The position numbers and the translations under genes were made by a program. Positions 23,444 to 32,028 of a DNA stretch of 41,297 nucleotides are shown here, one piece after another. The stretch lies in the NCBI GenBank assembly GCA_049673305.1, contig JBATXM010000002.1, positions 1 through 41,297 of the forward strand. Reading direction: 5' to 3'. Positions within the stretch are counted from its first letter, which is position 1; each line of letters opens with the position of its first letter. Source of the DNA: GCA-003244245 sp049673305. GTDB lineage: Bacteria; Actinomycetota; Actinomycetes; Mycobacteriales; Pseudonocardiaceae. The notes beneath the pieces were generated by a model that was not told where the DNA came from, did not search any database, and saw nothing but the letters and a program-made list of their open reading frames with translations.

Positions 23444-24640
23444 ATGGATCCGGTGCGTAACCCGTTCGCCCCCGGCGCGGGCCAGCGACCGCCTGAGCTG
23501 ACCGGGCGAGACCGCGAGCTGGCCGCTTTCGAGGTGGTGCTGGAGCGGGTGGCGCTGGGCCGCCCAGAGCGCTCCCTGGTGCTGACCGGCCTGCGCGGGG
23601 TGGGCAAGACGGTGCTGCTCGGCGAGCTCCGGTCGATGGCGATACGCCGCGGGTGGGGTGCCGGCAAGGTCGAGGCGCGGCCTGAGGGCGGGCTGCGCCG
23701 CCCGTTGTCGGCCGCGCTGCACCGGGCGGTGCGTGATCTCGCGCTGCGCCACCGCGCCCCGGACCGGGTCACCGAGGTGCTCGGGGTGCTCAAGGCCTTC
23801 GCGCTACGCGCCACGCCGGCCGACGCCAAGCTGCGGGATCGCTGGCAGCCGGGCATCGACGCGCCGGTCCTCGCCGGCCGAGCCGACTCCGGGGACATCG
23901 AGATCGACCTGGTCGAGCTGTTCACCGAGGTCGCCGAACTGGCCACCGACGTCGGCACCGGGGTGGCGCTGCTGATCGATGAGATGCAGGACGTGGCACC
24001 CGATGACGTCTCCGCACTGTGCGCCGCATGTCACGAGTTGTCGCAGTCCGGGGCACCGCTGGTGGTGGTCGGTGCCGGGTTGCCGCACCTGCCGGCGGTG
24101 CTGAGCGCGTCGAAGTCCTATTCCGAGCGGCTGTTCCGCTACCTGCGGATCGATCGACTGGACCGCGCCGACTCCGACCGCGCGGTGGTCGCGCCGATTG
24201 AGCGGGAGAACGCCGCGATCACCTCCGACGCGCTGGACACGTTGTTCGAAACTTCCGGCGGTTACCCCTATTTCGTGCAGGCCTACGGCAAAGCCGCCTG
24301 GGACGCCGCCCCCGCGTCGCCGATCGGGATCCTCGACGTCCAGGTGGCCGCGCCCGAGGCCGAGAGCGAACTCGCCGTCGGGTTCTTCGGGTCCCGGTTC
24401 GAGCGAGCCACTCCGGCCGAGCGGGAGTACCTGCAGTCGATGGCCGAGCTCACCGGCGGCCGGGACGAGCCGGTCGGCACCACTCAGGTGGCCGACGCCC
24501 TCGGTCGCCGCGCCTCATCGCTGTCCCCAGCCCGGGACAGCCTGCTCAAGAAGGGGCTCGTCTACTCCGGGGAACGAGGCCAGATCGCGTTCACCGTCCC
24601 ACATTTTGGACATTTCCTGCTCGGCAGGCTGGCCAGCTGA
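23444..24640 (+). CDS. AAA-type ATP-binding protein
   Basis: 398 residues. Walker A GLRGVGKT (~48-55), Walker B ALLIDEMQD (~174-182), a sensor-like LVVVGAGLPHLP, and a C-terminal winged-helix-like region (VADALGRRASSLSPARDSLL, KKGLVY). It belongs to the AAA_16/ORC-like group of single-gene ATPases common in actinobacteria, whose role is unknown. Start ATG 23444. It stands alone between the TA pair and a 230-bp gap with a long hairpin. Confidence 0.8.
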   Translation: MDPVRNPFAPGAGQRPPELTGRDRELAAFEVVLERVALGRPERSLVLTGLRGVGKTVLLGELRSMAIRRGWGAGKVEARPEGGLRRPLSAALHRAVRDLALRHRAPDRVTEVLGVLKAFALRATPADAKLRDRWQPGIDAPVLAGRADSGDIEIDLVELFTEVAELATDVGTGVALLIDEMQDVAPDDVSALCAACHELSQSGAPLVVVGAGLPHLPAVLSASKSYSERLFRYLRIDRLDRADSDRAVVAPIERENAAITSDALDTLFETSGGYPYFVQAYGKAAWDAAPASPIGILDVQVAAPEAESELAVGFFGSRFERATPAEREYLQSMAELTGGRDEPVGTTQVADALGRRASSLSPARDSLLKKGLVYSGERGQIAFTVPHFGHFLLGRLAS

Positions 24641-24724
24641 CACTCCTGGCCCCACCCAAAAGAGTGAATCGACGGTGGGTCGGCCGGCGCGTGTAACAAC
24701 GCCCTAGCGGGTTTCGATGACACT

Positions 24725-24777
24725 GGTAGCCCCGTGATGCTGTTGGACCCCCGACCCGGCAGCCTCACGGGGCTACC
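24725..24777. terminator. Long hairpin with perfect 13-bp arms
   Basis: GGTAGCCCCGTGA and TCACGGGGCTACC are separated by 27 nt that are rich in C and G. It follows the AAA gene by ~85 bp and precedes the GroES-like gene by ~95 bp. CTTT follows the right arm. A terminator is the simplest reading; a 5' leader structure for groES-vanW is an alternative. Confidence 0.55.
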
Positions 24778-24871
24778 TTTGCGGTGAGGGCACTGGCTAG
24801 GGTTCTCCGCTGGAAGCCCGGAGTATGGGCCGTGCTGAGCAGCGCCGACGCCAGCACGTACCCTCGTCGCC

Positions 24872-25192
24872 GTGTCCGAGAGTAAGTTAGAAATCCAGAT
24901 GCTCCACGATCGCGTGATCGTGCGGCTTGCGGGCGAGGGTGGCGAGCGCCGCAGCAGCGGGGGGATCCTCATCCCGGCGACGGCGCAGGTGGCCAAGCGG
25001 TTGTCCTGGGGCGAAGTGTACGGCGTCGGTAGCCACGTCCGTACCGTCCAGGTCGGTGACCGGGTGCTGTTCAACCCAGACGATCAGTTCGAGGTTGAGG
25101 TGAACGGGTGCGTGTACCTGGTGATCCGGGAACGGGACCTGCAGGCGATAGCCAGCGAGCGCATCGAGCACGGAACAGGCCTGTATTTGTGA
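24872..25192 (+). CDS. GroES-family co-chaperonin-like protein
   Basis: 106 residues from GTG 24872. GroES barrel pattern: LHDRVIVRLAGEGGERRSSGGILIPATAQ (mobile-loop equivalent SSGGILIP), GEVYGVG, VQVGDRVLFNPDD, YLVIRERDLQAI. It has no groEL beside it and instead overlaps a VanW-domain gene by GTGA. A stand-alone GroES paralogue might serve a GroEL elsewhere or have another role; the sequence does not decide. Confidence 0.85.
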   Translation: MSESKLEIQMLHDRVIVRLAGEGGERRSSGGILIPATAQVAKRLSWGEVYGVGSHVRTVQVGDRVLFNPDDQFEVEVNGCVYLVIRERDLQAIASERIEHGTGLYL

Positions 25193-26910
25193 CACCCCCC
25201 GGGGAAGCGGTGCTGCGTCGCGCCGGCATGGTCGCGGTTGCCGTGTTGGGGCTGCTGGCCCTGGTTTATGGCCTCGACCTGGCGTTCTCCGCTGGCACGA
25301 TGCCTCGGGGCGTCACCGTCGCGGGCGTGCGCGTCGGTGGGATGACGCGGGTCGCAGCCGAGCGGCGCCTCGCCAGGCAACTCGAACCACAGCTGGACCA
25401 TCCGATCGCACTGCGCGTGGGTGACGTCGATGCCACCCTCGAACCCAGGCGGGCCGGTCTCACTCCGGATTGGCGCGCCACCCTCGCGCAGGCCGGCAAG
25501 CAGCCACTCAACCCGTGGACCCGGCTGGTCTCGCTCTGGCGGATCCGGGATGTGAGTGTGGTCACCACTGGTGACCGGGCGGCTCTCACCGTGGCCCTGC
25601 GGCAGCTACGCGGCCGCACCGACCGGCAACCCATCGACGGCACTATCCACTTCGACGGCGCCCGGCCGATTGCGGTCGAGCCCCAGGCCGGCCAGCACTT
25701 GGACGTTCCCGCCGCCACCGATGTCATTCTCGCGCTCTGGTTGCACGGCGACATGGTCCGTGCCCCGCTGATGACCCCCTCAACGATCCCCTTAACGATC
25801 CCCGTCGCCACCCAGCCGGTGGACACCACTGCCGAGGGAATCAACGCGGCGCTGCGCGACATCATCGAGCCGGCGGTGTCTGCCCCGGTCATAGTCGCTG
25901 GTGAGGGCCACGACGCGGTGCTCACGCCGGACGTCATCGCGGCGGCGCTGCGGTTCGCTCCGGACAGCCGGGGTGGCTTGACCACCACCATCGACAATCC
26001 CACCGTGATCGCCGCACTGAGCCCGCAGCTCGCATCGACCCAGCGACCAGGCAAGAACGCCGAGGTCCTGCTCCAGGATGGCGTTCCGGTGGTGCTGCCC
26101 TCGGTCGATGGTCGCGGCATCGACTGGGCCGCCAGCCTGCTGCCGCTGCTCGACGTGCTGCACAAATCCGGAGCGCAACGCACCCTGTCGGCCAGCTACG
26201 TCACCCTGCCCCCGACCCTGAGTACCCAGCAGGCCAACGCGCTCGGGATCACCACCCAGATCAGCACATTCACCACCGGCGGGTTCGCCACCGACTCCGG
26301 GCAGAACATCCGCCGGGTCGCCGAGCAGGTCAACGGGGCGATCCTGCGCCCGGGAGAGACGTTCAGCCTCAACGGGTACACCGGCCCGCGCAACGCCGCC
26401 ACCGGATACGTGGACGCCGGCATCATCGACCACGGCCGGCCCGGGCGGGGCATCGGTGGCGGCATCTCCCAGTTCGCCACCACGCTCTACAACGCCGCGT
26501 ACTTCGCGGGCATGACCGACATCGAGCACAAGGAGCACAGCTACTACATCAGCCGCTATCCCGCGGCCCGCGAGGCCACCGTGTTTGAGGGCGCCATCGA
26601 TGTGAAGTTCCGCGACGACTCACCCACCGGCATTCTCATCCAGACGGTGTGGACCCCATCCTCGATCACCGTGACGCTCTGGGGCACCAAACACGTCGAC
26701 GTCGAGTCGATCACCGGACCGCGCACCGACTTCACCGACCCGGAAACCGAGACCATTCACAGCCAGCCGTGTACCCCCAGCTCAGGCGGACGCGGCTTCA
26801 CCGTCACCGACACTCGCATAGTTCGCGACGCCCAAACCCACGCCGAGCTCTCTCACCACACCCACACAGTGCGCTACGACCCCATCCCCCACGTCATCTG
26901 CACCGCTTAG
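25189..26910 (+). CDS. VanW-domain membrane protein
   Basis: 573 residues from GTG 25189, overlapping the GroES-like stop. One N-terminal membrane segment (MVAVAVLGLLALVYGLDLAF) leads to a large extracellular part: peptidoglycan-binding-like repeats (GVTVAGVRVGGMTRVAAERRL and a later similar unit), then a VanW domain with LRPGETFSLNGYTGPR, GIGGGISQFATTLYNAAYFAG and SYYISRYPAAREATV. VanW proteins occur in some vancomycin clusters, but most, like this one, are wall-associated proteins of unknown action. It looks intact. It converges with the acyl-CoA dehydrogenase, overlapping by 4 bp. Confidence 0.85.
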   Translation: MTPPGEAVLRRAGMVAVAVLGLLALVYGLDLAFSAGTMPRGVTVAGVRVGGMTRVAAERRLARQLEPQLDHPIALRVGDVDATLEPRRAGLTPDWRATLAQAGKQPLNPWTRLVSLWRIRDVSVVTTGDRAALTVALRQLRGRTDRQPIDGTIHFDGARPIAVEPQAGQHLDVPAATDVILALWLHGDMVRAPLMTPSTIPLTIPVATQPVDTTAEGINAALRDIIEPAVSAPVIVAGEGHDAVLTPDVIAAALRFAPDSRGGLTTTIDNPTVIAALSPQLASTQRPGKNAEVLLQDGVPVVLPSVDGRGIDWAASLLPLLDVLHKSGAQRTLSASYVTLPPTLSTQQANALGITTQISTFTTGGFATDSGQNIRRVAEQVNGAILRPGETFSLNGYTGPRNAATGYVDAGIIDHGRPGRGIGGGISQFATTLYNAAYFAGMTDIEHKEHSYYISRYPAAREATVFEGAIDVKFRDDSPTGILIQTVWTPSSITVTLWGTKHVDVESITGPRTDFTDPETETIHSQPCTPSSGGRGFTVTDTRIVRDAQTHAELSHHTHTVRYDPIPHVICTA

Positions 26911-28769
26911 AAAGCATCCTCGGGGAGATCCATCAGGGTGTTGTCGGTTGACTCGACGATGCTGCGGCGGGTGGTGAGCTCGGGGAGGATGTTGTGGGCG
27001 AAGAACCTCGCCGCCGCGACCTTGCCCTGGTAGAACAGGCTGTCTTTCGGCGGCACCTCGGCGGCCAGAGCGCTGAGGGCTACCTCGGCCTGGCGCAACA
27101 GCAGCCAGCCAATCAACACGTCCCCTGTGCTCATCAGCAAGCGCACGGTCTGCTGACCGACCTTGTAGATATTGCGCGGGTCCTGCCGCGCCGACATCAC
27201 AAAACCAATCATCGCGTCGAGCATCGCCTGCAGCTCACCCAGCGCGGTGGCCAGCAACGCCCGTTCCTCCTTGAGCCGGCCATTGCCGCTGCCGGCGTCC
27301 AGGAAAGCCTGGATCTCACTGGTCAGATGCCCCATCGCGTGGCCCCTGTCCCGGACAATCTTGCGGAAGAAGAAGTCCTGGGACTGGATGGCCGTGGTAC
27401 CCTCATACAGGCTGTCGATCTTGGAGTCACGAATGTACTGCTCAATGGGGTAGTCCTGCAGGAAACCCGACCCACCCAAGGTCTGCAACGACAAGGTGAG
27501 CATTTCATAGGCCCGCTCGGAGCCGACGCCTTTGACAATGGGCAGCAGCAGATCGTTGACCCGAGCGGCCAACCCAGTGTCGCCGACGGCTGAGCCGTCG
27601 AATTGTCCCGCGCCACCAATCGCGATCGTGTCCTCGTAGCTCGCGGTGTAAAGGTACAGCGCTCGCAGGCCCTCGGTGTAGGCTTTCTGCAGCATCAGCA
27701 TCCGGCGCACGTCGGGGTGGTGGGTGATCGTCACCCTCGGCGCGGTCTTGTCGCTCATCTGTGTGAGGTCCGCACCCTGTACCCGCTGCTTGGCGTATTC
27801 CAGCGCGGTGAGGTAACCGCTGGACAGCGTCGCGATCGCCTTGGTGCCGACCATCATCCGGGCGTAGGAGATCACCTGGAACATCTGTGCAATACCGTTG
27901 TGCACGTCGCCGAGCAGCCAGCCGACTGCGGGTGTGCCGTGCGCGCCGAAGGTGAGCTCACACGTGGTGGAGACCTTGATGCCCATCTTGTGCTCGACAC
28001 CGGTCACGAACGCGCCATTGCGGGCACCGAGCTCGCCGGTGTGGGTATCGAAGTGGTATTTCGGCACCAGGAACAGCGACAGGCCCTTGGTTCCCGGGGC
28101 TGGGGTGATACCGGGACCTTCGGGCCTCGCCAGTACCAGGTGAATGATGTTCTCGGTCAGGTCGTGCTCAGCCGAGGTGATGAAGCGCTTCACCCCCTCG
28201 ATGTGCCAGGAGCCATCGGGCTGGGCAACCGCTTTGGTCCGCCCAGCGCCCACGTCCGACCCCGCATCGGCTTCGGTCAGCACCATGGTCGAGCACCAGC
28301 CGTTGTCGATGATGAATTGGGCCCAGCGCTGCTGCTCGGCGGTGCCGTTGTGGTGCATCACAGCGGCCATGCTGGGGCCGCTCATGTACACGAACGCCGC
28401 CGGGTTGGCGCCCAGCATCAGCTCCGACGCGGCCCAGCGCAGGGTGGCCGGCGCGCCGTAGCCGCCCAGTTCGGAGGGCAGGTCCAGCCGGTACCACTCA
28501 CCGTCCCACAGCGCCTGGTACGACTTCTTGAATGCCAAGGGGAGCTCGACGGTGTGCGTCACCGGGTCGAAGACCGGCGGGTTGCGGTCCGACTCGGCGA
28601 AAGACTCCGAGAGCGGCCCGCGAGCCAACCGGTCAAGCTCGCCGAGCAGGTAGTGCGCAGTGTCGCGGTCCATCTCCGCGTACGGGCCGACACCCATGCG
28701 CTCCTGCACCCGGAGCACCTCGAAGAGGGTGAACTCCAGGTCGCGGAGATTGCTCTTGTAGTGACCCAT
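26907..28769 (-). CDS. Acyl-CoA dehydrogenase, FadE5-type
   Basis: About 620 residues from ATG 28769 (MGHYKSNLRDLEF), with GGAG 7 nt upstream. The long form has an extra C-terminal helical domain. Flavin and substrate motifs: WCSTMVLTEADAGSDVGAGR, IEGVKRFITSAEHD, LQTLGGSGFLQDYPIEQYIR, DSKIDSLYEGTTAIQSQDFF (catalytic Glu before GTT). Mycobacterial FadE5 acts broadly on acyl-CoA in the first step of beta-oxidation. It appears monocistronic and intact. Flanking genes are unrelated. Confidence 0.9.
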   Translation of the reverse strand: MGHYKSNLRDLEFTLFEVLRVQERMGVGPYAEMDRDTAHYLLGELDRLARGPLSESFAESDRNPPVFDPVTHTVELPLAFKKSYQALWDGEWYRLDLPSELGGYGAPATLRWAASELMLGANPAAFVYMSGPSMAAVMHHNGTAEQQRWAQFIIDNGWCSTMVLTEADAGSDVGAGRTKAVAQPDGSWHIEGVKRFITSAEHDLTENIIHLVLARPEGPGITPAPGTKGLSLFLVPKYHFDTHTGELGARNGAFVTGVEHKMGIKVSTTCELTFGAHGTPAVGWLLGDVHNGIAQMFQVISYARMMVGTKAIATLSSGYLTALEYAKQRVQGADLTQMSDKTAPRVTITHHPDVRRMLMLQKAYTEGLRALYLYTASYEDTIAIGGAGQFDGSAVGDTGLAARVNDLLLPIVKGVGSERAYEMLTLSLQTLGGSGFLQDYPIEQYIRDSKIDSLYEGTTAIQSQDFFFRKIVRDRGHAMGHLTSEIQAFLDAGSGNGRLKEERALLATALGELQAMLDAMIGFVMSARQDPRNIYKVGQQTVRLLMSTGDVLIGWLLLRQAEVALSALAAEVPPKDSLFYQGKVAAARFFAHNILPELTTRRSIVESTDNTLMDLPEDAF

Positions 28770-28928
28770 GTCTTCGCTCCGACGTCGTCGTGGCACCTGA
28801 CCTACTCGTCAGTAACAACAGCTTAACCCCGGCAAGTCCGGCACGCCGGGATATGATTTCGCACACACACCGGCGCTGGGCACCTGTCCGGCGCTGATCA
28901 CCACGTCTGCTGCTCACCCCGCTACGCT

Positions 28929-29663
28929 GTGCTCTCTGTGGCCCAGAATCCGAGCGCGCACCGGCCGCTGCTGACGCAGCGCGTGCGCCGTCCTGCGGTG
29001 GTCGTCATGGTGCTGACGATCATCGTGCTTGCCATGCTCGCCATACGCTATGCCGATCAGGACATGCCAGGGCACCTGGACCGCAGCGTGGACGCGCTGG
29101 TCAGGCAGCACCTACGTCCAGATCAGCCCATTGCCTGGGCACTGGTCAGCCTCGGGAACCCGGCGCACGCCACCATGCTCATCGCGGCCGTTGCCGGTGC
29201 AGCCGCCGTTGCCCGGCGATGGTCGGGCGTGTTACTCACCATCGTCAGTTCGGTGATCGCGATCACGATCACTGAACTGATTCTCAAGCCGATCGTCGGA
29301 CGGCTGCGCTTTGGACACCTGTCTTTCCCCAGTGGCCACACGACGGTAGTCACCACCATCGCCTTCGCGACCGCGATTCTCATCGGTGGAGCCCGGTGGC
29401 CACGCAGTATCGCCGTGCGCATCGCCGCCAGCCTGGCTCCTGTCGCGGTAGCGGCCGGCGTCGCGATCTCTCTTGTCGCCCAGGACATCCATTACGCTAC
29501 CGATACCGTCGCCGGCTACTGCGTAGCTCTCGCTACCGTGCTCGCCGTGGCCCTGTTTCTCGATTACCTGGGTCCTCGATGCGCCCCGGCCTGGAGCCCG
29601 AGTGGCCGCCAGGAGCTGGACGCTGCGCGGGGATACTCGACCGGCGGCCAGCCTGGGTCTTAG
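28929..29663 (+). CDS. PAP2-family phosphatase
   Basis: 244 residues, about six hydrophobic segments. The three phosphatase motifs are present: KPIVGRLRFG, SFPSGHTTVVT, and HYATDTVAGY with its catalytic His. It dephosphorylates lipid or polyprenyl pyrophosphates at the membrane, e.g. undecaprenyl-PP or phosphatidic acid; which one cannot be told. GTG 28929 start, with GTG 28938 possible. It is divergent from fadE5. Confidence 0.85.
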   Translation: MLSVAQNPSAHRPLLTQRVRRPAVVVMVLTIIVLAMLAIRYADQDMPGHLDRSVDALVRQHLRPDQPIAWALVSLGNPAHATMLIAAVAGAAAVARRWSGVLLTIVSSVIAITITELILKPIVGRLRFGHLSFPSGHTTVVTTIAFATAILIGGARWPRSIAVRIAASLAPVAVAAGVAISLVAQDIHYATDTVAGYCVALATVLAVALFLDYLGPRCAPAWSPSGRQELDAARGYSTGGQPGS

Positions 29664-30088
29664 CGCGGGCTCATTCGGGGAGTGGGCACGGCCGAGGCCG
29701 TCGTCAGTCTACGGTGAAAGCCACCGCGCCGCGCTGACCCCACCGAGGGCAATCAAGCCCCAGCAGCTATCCCGCTGGTGGCGCACGTGGCCGCAACTTC
29801 GACCAGCAGCGCTTCGCGGTTGGCCAGGATGAACTCCTTCACCATGGCCGGTCTCAGGTCGATCGACGCCAGATCGTCTCCCCGCAGGTCAATCCGCCCA
29901 CCTCATAGCCACCCCGTGACGGGTCATCAGAAACGGATTCCGGAGGTGCCGCCGGGCGGCCCGAGACGCAAGGTTTGCGCGTGATCGACGAGCTTCACCC
30001 GAAACAGCCCGACTAGGGTCTTATGGATGCTTGTGCACCTTGTAGCCTGCCCGGATAGGGTCTTTCGGCTGGGACACCGCCGACACGA
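29664..30088. other. 425-bp region with a possible minus-strand gene remnant
   Basis: No intact gene. On the minus strand one frame reads GRIDLRGDDLASIDLRPAMV, KEFILANREALLVEVAATCA and then TGA near 29760, which has coding character but no start. It may be the end of a lost gene. The rest shows nothing clear. Confidence 0.35.
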
Positions 30089-30559
30089 TCAGCGGGTGAG
30101 GCGCCGCGCGGTGTCCTTGAGGACCTCGGTGAGGACGCGCTGGGCTGCCGCGCCCATGCTGCTGAGCACCGCCTGCAGCTGTCGTGCGGTGTCGGGGTCG
30201 ATCTTGCCGATCATCTGTGCCGCTGTGCTGGTCACGGCTAACAGGACGCGTCGCAGATCAGTGGGGTCCGGGGTGCGGCACACCAGTCCGGCTCGGGCGA
30301 GCCGATCGACCATCGCGCTGGTGGCCGGTGGTCGAGTGCCCAGGGCTTCGGACAGCGAGATCAGCGTCATGGGCGCCTTCGCGCTGATGAAGTGCAGCGC
30401 GATCAGCTGGGACAAGGTCATTTCGGTGCCGGCCCAGGCGGCAGGGCGGGTGGACACCATCTTCCGCAGGTAACCGGCGAGCCAGCGGGCGTCCTCAGTC
30501 GTCACCATCGACGGTACGCCCGTGTGTCGATTGTCCGAATCCGCATCCGTGACCTCCAT
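30089..30559 (-). CDS. MarR-family transcriptional regulator
   Basis: 156 residues. Winged helix: EMTLSQLIALHFISAKAPMT, LISLSEALGTRPPATSAMVD, RLARAGLVCRTPDPTDLRRV, followed by a dimerisation helix. ATG 30559, or a later ATG at residue 18. An inverted repeat TTCGTT-N9-AACGAA lies 9 bp before the start, a plausible autoregulatory operator. The regulated transporter or enzyme is not adjacent; the minus-strand membrane protein upstream (30753-31259) is separated by a terminator-like hairpin. Confidence 0.85.
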   Translation of the reverse strand: MEVTDADSDNRHTGVPSMVTTEDARWLAGYLRKMVSTRPAAWAGTEMTLSQLIALHFISAKAPMTLISLSEALGTRPPATSAMVDRLARAGLVCRTPDPTDLRRVLLAVTSTAAQMIGKIDPDTARQLQAVLSSMGAAAQRVLTEVLKDTARRLTR

Positions 30560-30567
30560 TGCCCACG

Positions 30568-30588
30568 TTCGTTCATGGAACCAACGAA
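30568..30588. promoter_or_regulatory. Inverted repeat upstream of marR-like gene
   Basis: TTCGTT (30568-30573) and AACGAA (30583-30588) with a 9-nt spacer, 9 bp upstream of the start codon. Size and position suit a MarR dimer. Confidence 0.55.
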
Positions 30589-30648
30589 AGCGGTCGGATG
30601 CAACCCTAAGAACCCATTAGTGGTACCCAGCCCGGGGAGATCCTTACC

Positions 30649-30689
30649 CATAGTCCTCGGCGGTCTTCTGCACGCCGTCGAGGACTATG
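30649..30689 (-). terminator. Hairpin with perfect 11-bp stem
   Basis: CATAGTCCTCG and CGAGGACTATG enclose 19 nt that can extend the stem (GCG/CGC). It lies downstream of the minus-strand membrane-protein gene ending at 30753 and upstream of the marR-like gene, so it probably separates the two transcripts. Confidence 0.6.
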
Positions 30690-30752
30690 CGCGTCGGTGC
30701 GCGGCAGACCGCCCTGAAGGGCCGTTGCGGTACTCAGGTCCCGGTATCAGCC

Positions 30753-31259
30753 TCACCCATCCAGGTAACCGTGACTCCCCCCCCGATTCTCATCCAGATA
30801 ACCCACACCACCCTGTGCCGGAGCCGAGGAAGGAACCGCATATGAATTCCTGGAAGGAACCGCAGCGGGCTCCGGATCAGGGGCCGGAGCCGGGGCAGGA
30901 TCAGGAGCCGCGTGGGAAGGAGCGGCGTGGGAACGGGCCGTATAGGGCGTCGAGTAGTAGGGGGCTGGCGAAGGAGCCTCAGACGGATCGACGTAGGGCG
31001 CTGATTTAGCGACGCCAATTTGCTCAGCGGCATCGCACAGCAGTGGCAACGCACCTATCACCGTTGTACCGGTTTCGTTGATACGCTCGATGGCTGGCCC
31101 AATCACATCGGCTTGCTTAGCGATGTTCTCAACGTTCCGTGCGCAGTCATCGAGATTGTTCGCGGTACGGTTGAGTAACGCACCGATCGCGAAGAGAAAG
31201 ATCGCCAGAACAGCGACCAGCGCCGCGATGACGACGACCGTCAAGACGACAAGCATCAT
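30753..31259 (-). CDS. Single-span membrane protein with Pro/Ala-rich tail
   Basis: 168 residues from ATG 31259, after AAAGGA. One N-terminal membrane helix (MLVVLTVVVIAALVAVLAIF) is followed by an amphipathic stretch (NNLDDCARNVENIAKQADVI, GPAIERINETGTTVIG) that looks like a coiled coil of the DUF948 kind. Next is a low-complexity tail rich in Ala, Pro and Ser (SHAAPSHAAPDPAPAPAPDP), probably exposed. The function is unknown. Confidence 0.7.
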   Translation of the reverse strand: MMLVVLTVVVIAALVAVLAIFLFAIGALLNRTANNLDDCARNVENIAKQADVIGPAIERINETGTTVIGALPLLCDAAEQIGVAKSAPYVDPSEAPSPAPYYSTPYTARSHAAPSHAAPDPAPAPAPDPEPAAVPSRNSYAVPSSAPAQGGVGYLDENRGGSHGYLDG

Positions 31260-31773
31260 CTCACATCCTTTCCCATCAGGGTCCCCGAAGCTCGACCACA
31301 ACCAGTCCGACCACGGCCAGCGCGACCCAGCGGGCCGCCCCACCGTTGGCCATCACGACACCGACTTGCCGTGATGGTCGTAGCGGCCAACCGGACCAGG
31401 GCGGCACGCAGGCCAACCATGGACGGAACCCGTGTGTCGACCCGCATCCGCAGCCACCTTCCGGCTACAATGATCATTCATGCTTATAGTGATGGCGCGG
31501 AAGCAGTTAGTCAAGCGATCGTCATCCATAGAACGGCTGAGAGTGGAGCCATTTCCGGCCCCACGTCACGGGCAGGGCGGACGGTAGGGCACGTGCGGCG
31601 ACACGTACTGCTCCCACGTCCTACTCCCACGTCGCCTGGGGTGAGGACGTCGGTGCCGCGCAGGCGGTCCGCTGGGGCGGTCTGGGTGGACACGGCGAGA
31701 AAGGCGGACACGGCGGGGCTCAGGTCGGCGCTCGCCAACCCCAGACGCGCCCAGGCCGGCGCCACGCCACGGG

Positions 31774-31982
31774 CGACCGACCTGCTGCCGCGCGTGAGCG
31801 GCGGCGATTCGCGAGCCTGGGAAGGGATCGTGCGCCGGTACAGCGGAGTTGTCCGCGCGACAGTGCGGTCGTATCTGCTGCCGGACAAAGACGCACGCGA
31901 CGCAGCACAGATGACTGGGCGACGACTGACCGAAAACGTCCACCAAGTGCAGTCCCCGGAACAGCTAACCCGACAGGGCTAA
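31774..31982 (+). pseudogene. ECF sigma factor region 2 remnant
   Basis: Reads TDLLPRVSGGDSRAWEGIVR, RYSGVVRATVRSYLLPDKDA, RDAAQMTGRRLTEN and then VHQVQSPEQL before a stop. This follows sigma region 2 of a typical actinobacterial ECF factor (GDxxAWExxVxRY, DAADxxQxTWxRL, RDPERLGGWL) but ends where GGWL and region 4 should follow. No convincing start codon precedes it. Confidence 0.6.
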
Positions 31983-32028
31983 CAGGTAGGCCTGGCAGGA
32001 ATTCACTGCTCCACCCATGATCCGCTGC

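Noticed and set aside
27603..28826. 407-codon open frame on the plus strand
   Set aside because: It is antisense to the well-supported fadE5 gene and has no family signature; high GC keeps the opposite frame open.
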